Shown here: in pieces, positions 6,746 through 16,580 of the stretch
How positions within the stretch are numbered: the first letter of the stretch is position 1
How the letters are laid out: every line of letters starts with the position of its first letter
The notes under the pieces: generated by a model
What the model was told of the DNA's origin: nothing
The model's database searches: none
What the model saw: the letters and a program-made list of their open reading frames with translations, nothing else
Position numbers and translations under genes: made by a program
Source: Streptococcus respiraculi
GTDB taxonomy: Bacteria > Bacillota > Bacilli > Lactobacillales > Streptococcaceae
Assembly (NCBI RefSeq): GCF_003595525.1
Contig: NZ_CP022680.1
Span: 1,328,001-1,392,000 of the forward strand
Reading direction: 5' to 3'
Length of the DNA: 64,000 nucleotides

Positions 6746-8560
6746 ATGTGTGGAATCGTTGGTGTTGTTGGAAATGCAAATGCAACTGATATTTTAATTC
6801 AAGGACTTGAAAAATTGGAATACCGTGGGTATGATTCAGCGGGAATTTTTGTGACAGGTGGAGCAACAGGACACTTAGTCAAATCCGTTGGTCGTATTGC
6901 TGACTTGTCAGCCAAGGTCGGAGATAGCGTAGAAGGGACAATCGGAATCGGTCACACCCGCTGGGCAACTCACGGAAAACCAACGGAAGATAACGCTCAC
7001 CCTCATACCTCACAAACAGGACGATTTGTTCTTGTCCACAATGGGGTGATTGAAAATTATCTTGAAATGAAAAATACCTATCTTCAAGATCATGATTTCA
7101 AGGGGCAGACAGATACAGAGATTGCAGTGCACTTGATTGGTAAATTTGTTGAAGAAGACAACATGTCTGTGCTTGAAGCATTCAAAAAAGCGCTTCACAT
7201 TATCCAAGGCTCGTATGCCTTTGCCTTGATTGACGCTGCAAATCCTGATACGATTTATGTTGCTAAAAACAAGTCCCCACTATTGATTGGTCTTGGAGAG
7301 GGCTACAACATGGTCTGTTCAGATGCTATGGCCATGATTCGTGAAACTAGTGAATATATGGAAATTCACGATAAAGAATTGGTCGTTGTAACCAAAGACA
7401 GTGTCGAAGTTATGGACTATGATGGCACTCCAATCGAGCGGGGTAGTTATACAGCAGAACTTGACTTATCAGACATCGGTAAAGGGACCTATCCTTTCTA
7501 CATGCTAAAAGAAATCGATGAGCAACCAACCGTGATGCGTAAGTTGATTAGCGCTTACTCTGATACGGATGGTCAGATGACGGTTGAGCCAGCCATTGTC
7601 AAAGCTGTTCAGGAAGCAGACCGCCTCTACATTCTTGCGGCAGGAACATCTTACAATGCAGGCTATGCGTCTAAGAACATGATTGAAGCTTTAACAGATA
7701 CACCAGTTGAATTGGGTGTGGCTTCTGAGTGGGGCTACCACATGCCACTCTTGAGCAAGAAACCGCTCTTTATCCTCTTGACCCAGTCTGGTGAGACAGC
7801 AGACAGCCGTCAGGTTCTCGTCAAGGCCAATGAAATGGGCATTCCAAGTTTGACCATTACTAACGTCCCAGGTTCTACCCTATCACGTGAAGCGACTTAT
7901 ACCATGCTTCTTCATGCAGGTCCTGAAATTGCGGTAGCTTCTACTAAGGCTTACACTGCTCAGGTGGCGGCCCTTGCTTTCTTATCAAAAGCAGTTGGAG
8001 AAGCAAATGGCAAGAAAGAAGCGCTTGACTTTGACTTGGTGCATGAATTGTCTATTGTGGCCCAGTCAATTGAAGCAACCTTGTCTGAAAAAGACATGAT
8101 TGCAGCAAAAGTTGAAAAGCTGCTTGCAACTACTCGTAATGCCTTTTACATCGGTCGTGGCAATGACTATTATGTGACGATTGAAGCTGCACTCAAATTA
8201 AAAGAAATTTCATATATCCAATGTGAAGGATTTGCGGCTGGTGAGTTGAAACACGGAACCATCTCCTTGATTGAAGATGGTACACCTGTTATCGCCTTGA
8301 TTTCAGCTAGTGAGAAAGTTGCGGCGCATACTCGTGGAAATATTGCAGAAGTCGTTTCCCGTGGGGCACACAGCTTAACCATTGTTGAAGAAGGCTTGGA
8401 GCGAGAAGATGATGACATCGTGGTCAACAAGGTTCATCCATTCCTCTCAAGCATTTCAATGGTGATTCCAACCCAATTGATTGCCTATTACGCCTCTCTT
8501 CAACGCGGACTAGACGTTGATAAACCACGTAACCTGGCCAAAGCCGTTACGGTTGAATAA
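6746..8560 (+). CDS. glmS: Glutamine-fructose-6-phosphate aminotransferase (isomerising)
   Basis: A 604-residue enzyme making glucosamine-6-phosphate from fructose-6-phosphate and glutamine, the entry step of peptidoglycan and amino-sugar synthesis. The N-terminal class II glutaminase domain begins MCGIVGVVGN, with Cys2 as nucleophile after Met removal, and contains HTRWATHGKP. Two SIS sugar-isomerase domains follow (AAGTSYNAGY and TQSGETADSRQ near residues 300-355; YIGRGNDY and the C-terminal DKPRNLAKAVTVE). Length and ends match the family. GGAAGG precedes the ATG by 9 nt. The gene is monocistronic, with a strong terminator after it. Streptococci lack the glmS ribozyme as far as I know, and I see none in the leader. 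Confidence 0.97.
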   Translation: MCGIVGVVGNANATDILIQGLEKLEYRGYDSAGIFVTGGATGHLVKSVGRIADLSAKVGDSVEGTIGIGHTRWATHGKPTEDNAHPHTSQTGRFVLVHNGVIENYLEMKNTYLQDHDFKGQTDTEIAVHLIGKFVEEDNMSVLEAFKKALHIIQGSYAFALIDAANPDTIYVAKNKSPLLIGLGEGYNMVCSDAMAMIRETSEYMEIHDKELVVVTKDSVEVMDYDGTPIERGSYTAELDLSDIGKGTYPFYMLKEIDEQPTVMRKLISAYSDTDGQMTVEPAIVKAVQEADRLYILAAGTSYNAGYASKNMIEALTDTPVELGVASEWGYHMPLLSKKPLFILLTQSGETADSRQVLVKANEMGIPSLTITNVPGSTLSREATYTMLLHAGPEIAVASTKAYTAQVAALAFLSKAVGEANGKKEALDFDLVHELSIVAQSIEATLSEKDMIAAKVEKLLATTRNAFYIGRGNDYYVTIEAALKLKEISYIQCEGFAAGELKHGTISLIEDGTPVIALISASEKVAAHTRGNIAEVVSRGAHSLTIVEEGLEREDDDIVVNKVHPFLSSISMVIPTQLIAYYASLQRGLDVDKPRNLAKAVTVE

Positions 8561-8565
8561 AATCC

Positions 8566-8599
8566 AATCCTCGTAGCCCAGCTACGGGGATTTTTGTTT
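8566..8599 (+). terminator. glmS intrinsic terminator
   Basis: AATCCTCGTAGC pairs with GCTACGGGGATT (one G-T pair) over a 3-nt CCA loop, followed by TTTTT. Confidence 0.9.
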
Positions 8600-8793
8600 G
8601 TAGGATGGATTGGTTACACTCATTTTATGATTAAAAGATAGAAGAATAAAGATAAGCATGAATAGGCAATCTGTATAAAAATTTTCACAGTAGCAGTGGT
8701 TTTTTAGCTGAGCAGATTTAACAGACAACGGTATATTTTTTCACTTTATCTTATAAAAATACAGAAAAAGGTCTTTTAATTTTCTGAAATTTC

Positions 8794-8802
8794 TGTTATA
8801 CT
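8794..8802 (+). promoter_or_regulatory. Extended -10 promoter of the amino-acid ABC operon
   Basis: TGtTATACT lies 29 nt before the ATG of the permease. The 200 bp upstream of it is AT-rich and I see no other feature there. Confidence 0.6.
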
Positions 8803-8831
8803 AGGGTTTAATTATTATTTTGGAGGAGATT

Positions 8832-9473
8832 ATGGGATATATTATCGAGATTTTACCGAGCTTATTAAATGGGGCTTTGGTATCCTTACAAGTCTTTGTC
8901 TGGGTCTTGCTCCTGTCTCTTCCATTAGGAGCGCTAGTAGCCTTTTTGATGAAAATTCCATTCAAACCTTTACTCTGGTTCTTGAATGTTTATGTACTCA
9001 TTATGCGGGGGACGCCCTTGTTGCTCCAGTTGATTTTTGTCTATTATGTCTTACCAAGTGTAGGAATTACCTTTGATCGGATGCCTGCGGTCATTATCAC
9101 CTTTACGCTGAATTATGCGGCCTATTTCTCTGAAATCTTCCGTGGAGGAATCGAAGCGATTCCTGCTGGTCAGTATGAGGCAGCAAAAGTCTTGAAGTTT
9201 ACGCCTGTTCAGACCATTCGCTACATTGTCTTGCCTCAAGTGGTGAAAATTGTTTTACCGAGTGTCTTCAATGAAGTGACGACCTTGGTCAAAGATACGT
9301 CCTTGATTTATGCGCTGGGGGTCAACGACCTGCTTCTTGCTAGTCGGACAGCAGCCAACCGCGATGTTAGTCTAGCGCCGATGTTTATCGCAGGTGCCTT
9401 GTACTTGGTGATGATTGGTCTGGTGACCCTTGTTGCCAATAAGATTGAGAAAAAATTTGATTATTATAGATAG
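8832..9473 (+). CDS. Polar amino-acid ABC transporter permease
   Basis: A 213-residue inner-membrane permease of the His/Glu/Gln/Cys family with about five TM helices. The EAA loop reads EAAKVLKFTPVQTIRYIVLPQ (in two parts, near residues 115-136), where the ATPase docks. The family motif RGTPLLLQL is near residue 58. The start is the ATG at 8832 because GGAGGAG lies 5-7 nt upstream; a TTG four codons earlier overlaps that SD. It forms a three-gene operon with the ATPase (8 nt downstream) and the binding protein. Only one permease gene is present, so it probably works as a homodimer. The amino acid transported cannot be told from sequence. Confidence 0.93.
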   Translation: MGYIIEILPSLLNGALVSLQVFVWVLLLSLPLGALVAFLMKIPFKPLLWFLNVYVLIMRGTPLLLQLIFVYYVLPSVGITFDRMPAVIITFTLNYAAYFSEIFRGGIEAIPAGQYEAAKVLKFTPVQTIRYIVLPQVVKIVLPSVFNEVTTLVKDTSLIYALGVNDLLLASRTAANRDVSLAPMFIAGALYLVMIGLVTLVANKIEKKFDYYR

Positions 9474-9481
9474 GAGGTCTT

Positions 9482-10114
9482 ATGTTAGAATTACGCAATC
9501 TTTCCAAAAGATTTGGTCATAAACAGATTTTTTCCAACTATGACCTCGTGATTCCTGAGGGGAAAATCCTTGCCATCGTTGGTCAGTCTGGTGGTGGAAA
9601 AACGACACTGCTACGGATGTTAGCAGGACTTGAGACGATTGACTCTGGTCAGTTGATTTATAATGGAGAAGAACTGCCTTTAGAGGAGTTGGGAAAACGA
9701 CATTTGTTGGGCTTTGTTTTCCAAGATTTTCAGTTATTCCCACATTTATCGGTGTTGGAAAACTTGGTCTTGTCGCCCATTAAAACGCAGAATACTTCTC
9801 GTAGTGAGGCTGAAAGCAAAGCCCGTCAATTGCTTGAAACTCTTGGTCTAGCTGGTCATGCGGATGCCTATCCGTATTCCTTATCTGGTGGGCAAAAGCA
9901 GCGTGTCGCCTTGGCGCGTGCCATGATGATTGACCCTGAGATGATTGGCTATGATGAACCAACCTCAGCACTTGACCCTGAGTTACGTAAAGAAGTGGAG
10001 AATCTCATTCTTGAAAATCGCAGAACGGGTATTACGCAGATTGTCGTCACCCATGACATGCAGTTTGCGGAAAACATCGCTGATGAGATTATCAAGATTG
10101 AGCCCAAACATTAG
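9482..10114 (+). CDS. Polar amino-acid ABC transporter ATP-binding protein
   Basis: A 210-residue ABC ATPase. Walker A reads GQSGGGKTT (near residue 35), with a Gly at the position usually Ser-Gly-Ala/Ser. The Q-loop is FVFQDFQLFPH, the signature LSGGQKQR (near 135), Walker B MIGYDEPTSALDP with Tyr before the Asp-Glu, and the H-loop VVTHDM. It is short compared with the usual 240-250 residues for this family, lacking most of the C-terminal tail. The SD AGGAGG overlaps the end of the permease gene. It energises the permease encoded just upstream. Confidence 0.93.
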   Translation: MLELRNLSKRFGHKQIFSNYDLVIPEGKILAIVGQSGGGKTTLLRMLAGLETIDSGQLIYNGEELPLEELGKRHLLGFVFQDFQLFPHLSVLENLVLSPIKTQNTSRSEAESKARQLLETLGLAGHADAYPYSLSGGQKQRVALARAMMIDPEMIGYDEPTSALDPELRKEVENLILENRRTGITQIVVTHDMQFAENIADEIIKIEPKH

Positions 10115-10142
10115 AGTCTATCTGTAAAAAGGGGAATGAATT

Positions 10143-10982
10143 ATGAAATTGAAATCACTTGTAATCGCTACAGTCGGTATGTTAGCAGGTCTTGCGCTTA
10201 CAGCGTGTGGGGCTAGCGATTCAGCAGCTAAAAAAGACAGCTGGTCTAGCTATGAAGAAAGCAAAAAAATCACGATTGGCTTTGACAAGACGTTTGTCCC
10301 AATGGGATTTGAAGAAAAAAATGGTCAGTATACAGGGTTTGATATTGACCTAGCGACAGCAGTCTTTGACAAATATGGGATTACCATTGAATGGCAGCCG
10401 ATTGACTGGGACTTAAAAGAAACAGAGTTAAACAATGGCAACATTGATTTAATTTGGAATGGGTATTCCGCAACAGATGAGCGTCGGGAAAAGGTTCTCT
10501 TTTCAAATGATTACATGGAAAACCTCCAGGTCTTGGTCACCAAGAAATCATCTAAGATTGACGCAAGTTCGGATATGAAAGACAAGGTGCTAGGAGCCCA
10601 AGCTGGATCGTCTGGCTATGCAGCTTTTGAAGCACAGTCAGCTATCTTAAAAGATCTTGTAAAAAACAATGAAGCAACCCAATACGCAACCTTTAATGAA
10701 GCCTTGATTGACTTGAAAAATGACCGTATTGACGGGCTCTTGATTGATCGTGTCTATGCGAATTACTACTTGCAGCAAGAAGGTTTGATCAAGGATTACA
10801 ATATTATTGATGCTGGTTTTGAGAAAGAAGCCTTTGCGGTCGGTGCTCGTAAGGTAGATACGACCTTGGTAGATAAGATTAACGCCGCCTTCAAAGAATT
10901 GTATGCAGATGGTAGCTTCCAAAAAATCTCTGACAAATGGTTCGGAGAAGATGTCGCCACAGATGTGATTAAGAAAAAATAA
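10143..10982 (+). CDS. Polar amino-acid ABC transporter substrate-binding lipoprotein
   Basis: A 279-residue SBP. A lipoprotein signal peptide ends in LTAC with the lipidated Cys at 22, so it is anchored outside the membrane. The mature protein has the family 3 solute-binding features: FVPMGFEEKNGQYTGFDIDLA near residues 50-70, and SATDERREKVLFSNDYM near 107-123, where the Arg usually contacts the ligand carboxylate. GSSGYAAFEAQ lies in the second lobe. It sits 28 nt behind the ATPase, with a GGGGAATG SD. It captures an amino acid (possibly Gln, Glu, Arg or cystine) for the upstream permease. An imperfect terminator follows the stop. Confidence 0.93.
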   Translation: MKLKSLVIATVGMLAGLALTACGASDSAAKKDSWSSYEESKKITIGFDKTFVPMGFEEKNGQYTGFDIDLATAVFDKYGITIEWQPIDWDLKETELNNGNIDLIWNGYSATDERREKVLFSNDYMENLQVLVTKKSSKIDASSDMKDKVLGAQAGSSGYAAFEAQSAILKDLVKNNEATQYATFNEALIDLKNDRIDGLLIDRVYANYYLQQEGLIKDYNIIDAGFEKEAFAVGARKVDTTLVDKINAAFKELYADGSFQKISDKWFGEDVATDVIKKK

Positions 10983-10987
10983 GTGTG

Positions 10988-11020
10988 AAAGGCAGGATAG
11001 TTCCTGTCTTTTATTGTTTT
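10988..11020 (+). terminator. Probable terminator of the amino-acid ABC operon
   Basis: AAAGGCAGGA and TCCTGTCTTT form a stem with one G-T pair around a 4-nt loop, followed by an interrupted T run. Confidence 0.65.
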
Positions 11021-11026
11021 GTCTCT

Positions 11027-11047
11027 TTGTCAAAATTTTTGTGACAA
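11027..11047 (+). promoter_or_regulatory. Candidate MtlR operator upstream of mtlA
   Basis: A perfect inverted repeat, TTGTCA (11027-11032) and TGACAA (11042-11047), separated by 9 nt. It resembles the MtlR boxes of Bacillus mtl promoters, which I recall as TTGNCA...TGNCAA. It lies about 30 nt upstream of the TATAAT at 11079-11084, which has no clear -35 box, as expected for an activator-dependent promoter. Confidence 0.6.
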
Positions 11048-11111
11048 GATTTGAGTTTTTTTCTGTCAGAGGTGAGTGTATAATAAAATCAGAAAAATTT
11101 AGGAGGAAATG

Positions 11112-12875
11112 ATGGAAAATTCTTCATTAAAAGTTCGGATCCAAAAACTAGGAACGACTTTATCAAATATGGTTATGCCTAATATTGGGGCATTTATTGC
11201 ATGGGGGGTCTTGACATCTCTTTTTATCGAGACAGGTTGGTTGCCAAATGAAACTTTTGCAACGATCGTTGGTCCGATGATTAAATATTTGTTGCCGCTC
11301 TTGATTGGTTACACAGGTGGTTACAATGTTTACGGTCAACGTGGTGGTGTGGTCGGTTCCATTTTGACCATGGGGGTCATTGCCGGTTCAGAAGTACCAA
11401 TGTTTATCGGTGCGATGCTGGTTGGTCCATTTGGTGCTTGGGTCATCAAGAAATTTGACCAAGCTTTCCAAGAAAAGATTCGCCCTGGATTTGAAATGTT
11501 GGTCAACAACTTCTCGGCAGGCTTGATTGGCTTTGCCCTTATGCTCATCAGCTTTAAAGTGGTTGGTCCATTCGTATCCAGCATGACAACAGCTATTGGA
11601 GATGGAGTTCAGACGATTGTTGATATGAAACTCTTACCATTAGCGAATATCATTATCGAGCCTGCTAAAGTTTTGTTCTTAAACAATGCGCTTAACCATG
11701 GTATCTTTACACCGCTTGGAACAGAGCAAGTATTGAAAGTTGGAAAATCAGTTCTCTTCCTCTTGGAAGCAAACCCTGGACCTGGTCTTGGTATCTTGTT
11801 TGCCTACGCTTTGTTCGGCAAAGGTTCAGCAAAATCGTCTTCATGGGGAGCAATGGTCATTCACTTCCTCGGTGGTATCCATGAAATCTACTTCCCATAC
11901 GTGATGATGAAACCAGCTCTTTTCCTTGCTGCAATCGCAGGTGGTGTATCTGGTACCTTCACTTTCCAATTGTTGAATGCAGGTCTTGTAGGAGCATCTT
12001 CACCAGGATCAATCATTGCTATCACTGGTCTTGTACCAAAAGAAGGAAACTACTTTGCTAATCTTCTAGCTGTTTGGGGCGGTGTCTTTGCGGGAGCAGT
12101 GGCTTCCTTCCTAGTAGCTTCTATCATCTTAAAAGCAGATAAGTCAGAAGGAACTTCTCTTGAATCAGCCCAAGCAGCCACTAAAGCAGCAAAAGCGGTT
12201 GCCAAAGGCCAAGCGCAAGTAGCCGTATCAAACGATGTAACAACAGATAATGTTCATCAAATCATCTTTGCCTGTGATGCAGGTATGGGAAGCTCTGCTA
12301 TGGGGGCGTCCTTGCTTCGCGACAAGGTGAAAAAAGCAGGATTGAGTATCCCAGTGACAAATAAGGCGATTGCCAATCTTCAAGATACAGATCATACACT
12401 TATTATCACACAGGAAGAATTGGCAGATCGTGCAGCACAACGTACTCCACGTGCGATTCACGTAGCGGTTGATAATTTCCTTACCTCACCAAAATACGAT
12501 GAAATCATCGCTCAATTAACCAATCAAATTGCTACACCTTCATCAGCTCCAGCAGAAGCAGCAGCTGAAACGGCAACAGCAGATTTGAAAGTAGTTGAAC
12601 AAGTTGTCTTTCCTTATGGAGATGCCCAAGGCTCAGCAACAATGGGCCAAACAACTTTGAGTACAATCTTTAAGAATAAGGGAATTGCGACTCCAATTGT
12701 TAGCCTACCGTATGCAGACTTGTCAGCTCACAATGTCAAGACTAGTTTGATTGTCACAACTCCTGCAAGTCAAGCACAGGTAAAAGCAGTAGCACCTCAT
12801 GCCCAAGTTTTGGTCGTTGACAGCCTTGTGACCACACCAGAATATGACAAACTAGCAGCTGGCTTAATCCATTAA
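11112..12875 (+). CDS. mtlA: Mannitol-specific PTS enzyme IICB
   Basis: A 587-residue membrane transporter that imports mannitol and phosphorylates it to mannitol-1-phosphate. The EIIC membrane domain (about residues 1-340) contains PNIGAFIAWG, RGGVVGSI and FLGGIHEIYFPYVMM, all characteristic of MtlA. The EIIB domain has its phosphocysteine in FACDAGMGSSAMG (Cys388). A second EIIB-like repeat follows (about residues 495-587), where the active loop reads FPYGDAQGSATMG and has no Cys, so it cannot accept phosphate. The ATG at 11112 is preferred over that at 11109, because the AGGAGG at 11101-11106 would be only 2 nt from the latter. It is the first gene of mtlA-mtlR-mtlF-mtlD. Confidence 0.95.
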   Translation: MENSSLKVRIQKLGTTLSNMVMPNIGAFIAWGVLTSLFIETGWLPNETFATIVGPMIKYLLPLLIGYTGGYNVYGQRGGVVGSILTMGVIAGSEVPMFIGAMLVGPFGAWVIKKFDQAFQEKIRPGFEMLVNNFSAGLIGFALMLISFKVVGPFVSSMTTAIGDGVQTIVDMKLLPLANIIIEPAKVLFLNNALNHGIFTPLGTEQVLKVGKSVLFLLEANPGPGLGILFAYALFGKGSAKSSSWGAMVIHFLGGIHEIYFPYVMMKPALFLAAIAGGVSGTFTFQLLNAGLVGASSPGSIIAITGLVPKEGNYFANLLAVWGGVFAGAVASFLVASIILKADKSEGTSLESAQAATKAAKAVAKGQAQVAVSNDVTTDNVHQIIFACDAGMGSSAMGASLLRDKVKKAGLSIPVTNKAIANLQDTDHTLIITQEELADRAAQRTPRAIHVAVDNFLTSPKYDEIIAQLTNQIATPSSAPAEAAAETATADLKVVEQVVFPYGDAQGSATMGQTTLSTIFKNKGIATPIVSLPYADLSAHNVKTSLIVTTPASQAQVKAVAPHAQVLVVDSLVTTPEYDKLAAGLIH

Positions 12876-12899
12876 AAAATTGTCATCTCAACAGACAAT

Positions 12900-12920
12900 C
12901 TACAGCAACTGTAGTATAAT
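12900..12920 (+). promoter_or_regulatory. Internal promoter of mtlR with adjacent small dyad
   Basis: TATAAT (12915-12920) ends 6 nt before the mtlR ATG. Immediately upstream is the perfect dyad CTACAG-caa-CTGTAG (12900-12914). No -35 consensus is seen. A leaderless mtlR mRNA is predicted from this promoter. Confidence 0.6.
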
Positions 12921-12926
12921 GAAAGT

Positions 12927-14879
12927 ATGTTACTAACCAAACGAGAAGAACAACTGATGAAAGCTTTCCTCCAGGTAGGAAAGCTTTCCTTAAAGGAAAT
13001 GGCAGATATCTTGCAAGTGTCGTCACGGACGGTGTATCGGACCTTGTCGGACTTGACCGAGAGCCTTTCTAAAGAAGAAATTCAATTGATCAAGGACGGT
13101 AAGAAATACTATTTGTCGGGGAATCTTGCTGCCTTGACTGATTATCAAGCAGATACGACCTATACACCAAGCGAGCGCCTAGTCCTAATGGCCTATCAAC
13201 TCCTGACCAGTCAGGAAGTGGTGACTAATGAGCAGTTTCAGGAGCAATTTTTGGTCTCAAATGTGACCGTGATTCAAGATATTGCAGAAATTGAGCGCCG
13301 TTTACTGGTCTTTGACTTACAGTTGACGCGTCAGCGTGGCTATCGGGTAGAAGGGACGAGCAGTCAGAAGCGCCGCTTTCTGGCTATTCTACTGAGCAAT
13401 ACCATTTCGATTCAGGACTTTTGGTCAGATCGCTATGGTGCTTTTCCGGTCTTAGAGGCTACGATGATGTATCAGGTTCGTCAGGTCTTTGAACGTTATC
13501 AAAGCTTACTAGGGGACTTGGATCCAAAGCTCAAGGAATTTCTAATCATCCTGCTAGGACTAGCAGACAATCAGGACACCTTGACCCAGCAGGTCAACGT
13601 ATCTAAGGTGGCTCTTGATTTTGCCCAGAAAGTCTTTGCAGACTTGGCCAAGACCAGTAAGCACTTTTACAGCATTCAGGAAATCATCTATTTTGCTTCT
13701 ATCTTAGACGAGGTCATTATCAAACGGCAGGAAGTCCCCTTGTTTAGTGAGAGCTTTGACAGTGGCTTTTATTACAGTATTTCCCAATTGGTGGACAGCG
13801 TGTCACGCTTTACAAAGATTGACTTTGTCAAAGACAAGGTCCTCTTTCCCTTATTGTTTCACCATGTTCGCCTCAGTCTAGCGGTACCAGTCCTCTTTCC
13901 AGATCGCTCTACCACTAATGTCGCCTATCTAGCGACCCAGAAAAATCCTTTCTTACATCGTGTGGTGAGCCTAGTTATACAGGATATTTTTCCTAGCTAT
14001 ATCCATAATGAATACGAGTATGAACTGGTCACTCTTCATTTTGCTTCTAGTTTGCGTAGAAGTCCAGATATTTATCCAATTCGGATGCTCTTGGTGACTG
14101 ATGAACGCCCCTTGACAACCAGCGTTCTCGTTTCAAAGATTAAAAGTATTGCGCCTTTTGTGGAATGGATTGACGTGCAAAGCACGACCAATCTAGCACA
14201 GTTGCAGTTATCGCAGTATGATTATGTTCTCGCGACAAAGCCTGTTCCGCAGCTTGCTATTGATGTGATTTCAACCTTTCCCAATACTAAGGAAATTCTA
14301 GAATTGCAGGAAACCTTGCAGTCGATTCAGGAAAATCGGACAGTGGCTGTTCGTGAAGAAATTATGATCAACAGGCATTATGATTTGCAGGCTTACTTAC
14401 AAGGAAGTAGCCATCTTCTGACACATTTCTCACTTCATGAACTGGCAAATGGTGCTACCTTTGAAGAAACCGTCCAGCAGATTGTGGCTCAACTTTCTTT
14501 TGTCAAGGACAAAGACTATCTAGCCAGAAAGCTGATTTCTCGTTTTGAGATGAGCCCGCTTGCTATTCCAAATACCAATTTGGCCTTGGTTCACACCCAG
14601 TCCAGTCAGGTGACTCAGAGCCAATTTCAAATTGTTTCTCTAGCGCAACCTGTCACGGCCTTGTCAATGAACAATCAGCCAGAAACCGTTCAGCGGGTCT
14701 TGGTCATGCTGACCAAGCTCGGCGAGCAAGAAGAAATGCGAGAGCTGATGACTGCTATCAGCCAGTCTATTATCGAAAATAACCTTTATACCGAAATTTA
14801 TCGTACCGGAAATCAGGAAATCATCTATCAACTCCTGAATTCCATTTTCAATGAAAAAATCAAACAATGGGAGAATTAA
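12927..14879 (+). CDS. mtlR: Mannitol operon activator MtlR (PRD-containing, PTS-regulated)
   Basis: A 650-residue transcription activator. An N-terminal DeoR/BglG-type HTH reads [21 protein letters not shown] (in two parts, residues about 19-40). It is followed by a second HTH-like segment, two PTS regulation domains, an EIIB-like domain (about 385-470) and a C-terminal EIIA-like domain containing [14 protein letters not shown]. Phosphorylation of PRD and EII-like residues by HPr and the mannitol EII tunes its activity. It belongs to the S. mutans-style mtl order, lying between mtlA and mtlF. No SD precedes the ATG; a TATAAT ends 6 nt upstream. The gene stops 1 nt before mtlF begins. Confidence 0.93.
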   Translation: MLLTKREEQLMKAFLQVGKLSLKEMADILQVSSRTVYRTLSDLTESLSKEEIQLIKDGKKYYLSGNLAALTDYQADTTYTPSERLVLMAYQLLTSQEVVTNEQFQEQFLVSNVTVIQDIAEIERRLLVFDLQLTRQRGYRVEGTSSQKRRFLAILLSNTISIQDFWSDRYGAFPVLEATMMYQVRQVFERYQSLLGDLDPKLKEFLIILLGLADNQDTLTQQVNVSKVALDFAQKVFADLAKTSKHFYSIQEIIYFASILDEVIIKRQEVPLFSESFDSGFYYSISQLVDSVSRFTKIDFVKDKVLFPLLFHHVRLSLAVPVLFPDRSTTNVAYLATQKNPFLHRVVSLVIQDIFPSYIHNEYEYELVTLHFASSLRRSPDIYPIRMLLVTDERPLTTSVLVSKIKSIAPFVEWIDVQSTTNLAQLQLSQYDYVLATKPVPQLAIDVISTFPNTKEILELQETLQSIQENRTVAVREEIMINRHYDLQAYLQGSSHLLTHFSLHELANGATFEETVQQIVAQLSFVKDKDYLARKLISRFEMSPLAIPNTNLALVHTQSSQVTQSQFQIVSLAQPVTALSMNNQPETVQRVLVMLTKLGEQEEMRELMTAISQSIIENNLYTEIYRTGNQEIIYQLLNSIFNEKIKQWEN

Positions 14880-14880
14880 C

Positions 14881-15318
14881 ATGGAACTTCAACAAGAACT
14901 GATTCAACTAAAGCAAGCATTTGCGACAAAAGAAGAAGCAATTCGCTTTTGCGGTCGCCAGTTAGCAGATGCAGGTCATGTCAACGAAGCCTATATCGAG
15001 GCGATGATTGAGCGCAACGAAGAATTGTCTGTTTACATGGGGAACTTTATCGCCATTCCGCACGGGACAGATGCAGCGAAAAAAGAAGTTCGTTCATCAG
15101 GTATTACCATTGTACAAGTCCCTGCAGGAGTTAATTTTGGAACAGACGAAGAACCAAAGATAGCAACAGTCCTCTTTGGGATTGCAGGTCTTGGGGATGA
15201 GCATTTGGAAATCATCCAAAAAATCTCGATCTTCTGTGCGGATGTTGACAATGTGGTGAAGTTGGCTGATGCCCAGTCAGAAGAAGAAGTGGTCGCTCTG
15301 TTAAACAGTGTCGAATAA
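14881..15318 (+). CDS. mtlF: Mannitol-specific PTS enzyme IIA
   Basis: A 145-residue soluble EIIA that passes phosphate from HPr to the EIIB of MtlA. The phospho-accepting His is in [12 protein letters not shown] (His61). [18 protein letters not shown] and the [16 protein letters not shown] stretch are typical of the fructose/mannitol EIIA fold. The ATG at 14881 is used rather than an in-frame ATG 10 codons upstream inside mtlR: GGGAG is 6-10 nt before it, and the protein then has family length. It is translationally linked to mtlR and 15 nt from mtlD. Confidence 0.95.
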   Translation: MELQQELIQLKQAFATKEEAIRFCGRQLADAGHVNEAYIEAMIERNEELSVYMGNFIAIPHGTDAAKKEVRSSGITIVQVPAGVNFGTDEEPKIATVLFGIAGLGDEHLEIIQKISIFCADVDNVVKLADAQSEEEVVALLNSVE

Positions 15319-15333
15319 GAAAGAAGGATTCAG

Positions 15334-16479
15334 ATGAAAAAAGCAGTACATTTTGGTGCCGGTAATATCGGTCGCGGATTTATCGGAGAAATTTTATTTG
15401 AAAATGGCTTTGGAATTGCTTTTGTCGATGTCAATGAGCGGATTATTGATGCTCTGAATGAGCGCGGAAGCTATGAAATTGAGATTGCAGAAGAAGGGCA
15501 ACGCCATATTGCTGTCTCAAGCGTACGTGGAATAAACAACGCTACTCACCCTGAGGAAGTAGTAGCAGCTATTGCAGAAGCAGATTTAGTGACTACAGCG
15601 ATTGGTCCAAATATCCTGCCTTTTATTGCTGGATTGGTAGCACAAGGAATTGAAGCACGTAAGAACGCAGGAAATACACAACCGCTCGATATTCTAGCTT
15701 GTGAAAACATGATTGGTGGATCAAGTTTCCTTTATGAAGAAGTGAAAAAACACTTGTCCGAATCAGGTTTGGCCTTTGCAGAAGAGCATATCGGATTCCC
15801 GAATGCTGCGGTAGACCGTATTGTCCCAGCTCAAAGTCATGAAGATCCTCTTTTTGTAGTAGTAGAGCCTTTCAATGAGTGGGTAGTAGAAACTCATGCC
15901 ATGAAAAATCCTGACTTGAAACTGGATAAGGTCCACTATGAAGCAGACCTTGAACCATTTATTGAGCGGAAATTGTTCTCTGTTAACTCAGGACATGCAA
16001 CCTCAGCTTATACTGGAGCACATTTTGGCGCACAAACCATTTTAGAAGCTCTGCAAAATCCAACTGTTAAAGAAAAAGTTGAAGCTGTTTTAGCGGAAAT
16101 TCGCAGCCTCCTCGTTTCTAAATGGGGATTTGAGGAAGTAGCACTTGAAGACTACCACAAAGTCATCATCAGCCGCTTTGAAAATCCATTTATCGTGGAT
16201 GATGTGGCGCGTGTAGCCCGCACACCAATCCGTAAATTAGGTTATGATGAGCGCTTTATTCGCCCAATCCGTGAACTACGTGAGCGTGGCTTGAGCTACG
16301 ATGCCCTCCTTCAAACCGTACGCTATATCTTTGAGTATAAGGATGAAACAGATGCCCAATCGGTTGAATTGCAGGAGATGCTCGCTCAAGATTCCCTTGC
16401 AACTGTCGTAGAAAAGATTACAGGCGTGACCGATCCAGCCCTCGTTGCGGAAATCGTGGCAGTAGTTGAAGGGAAGTAA
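15334..16479 (+). CDS. mtlD: Mannitol-1-phosphate 5-dehydrogenase
   Basis: A 381-residue NAD-dependent polyol dehydrogenase converting mannitol-1-phosphate to fructose-6-phosphate. The Rossmann motif [19 protein letters not shown] is at the very N-terminus. The catalytic region contains [18 protein letters not shown] near residues 212-229. The [23 protein letters not shown] stretch (in two parts) in the C-terminal domain is typical of the family. It ends the mannitol operon, feeding glycolysis. The SD AGAAGGA lies 8 nt before the ATG. A bidirectional terminator shared with the converging mntE gene follows. Confidence 0.96.
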   Translation: MKKAVHFGAGNIGRGFIGEILFENGFGIAFVDVNERIIDALNERGSYEIEIAEEGQRHIAVSSVRGINNATHPEEVVAAIAEADLVTTAIGPNILPFIAGLVAQGIEARKNAGNTQPLDILACENMIGGSSFLYEEVKKHLSESGLAFAEEHIGFPNAAVDRIVPAQSHEDPLFVVVEPFNEWVVETHAMKNPDLKLDKVHYEADLEPFIERKLFSVNSGHATSAYTGAHFGAQTILEALQNPTVKEKVEAVLAEIRSLLVSKWGFEEVALEDYHKVIISRFENPFIVDDVARVARTPIRKLGYDERFIRPIRELRERGLSYDALLQTVRYIFEYKDETDAQSVELQEMLAQDSLATVVEKITGVTDPALVAEIVAVVEGK

Positions 16480-16548
16480 GATAAACAAAACTAAGGGGAC
16501 TTAATCTTCTAGTTTTTTGGGCTTGAATTTACAATATAAGTGCACAAT

Positions 16549-16580
16549 AAAAAAGGGGCTAGTAACCTAGTTCCTTTTTT
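16549..16580. terminator. Bidirectional terminator between mtlD and mntE
   Basis: AAAAAAGGGGCTAG and CTAGTTCCTTTTTT form a stem with a short loop and A/T runs on both sides, so it can end both converging transcripts. The last codons of mntE lie in its right arm. Confidence 0.85.

Noticed and set aside
8600..8790. Search for a riboswitch or T-box upstream of the amino-acid ABC operon
   Set aside because: No conserved T-box or terminator/antiterminator pair is visible; only AT-rich DNA and a promoter.
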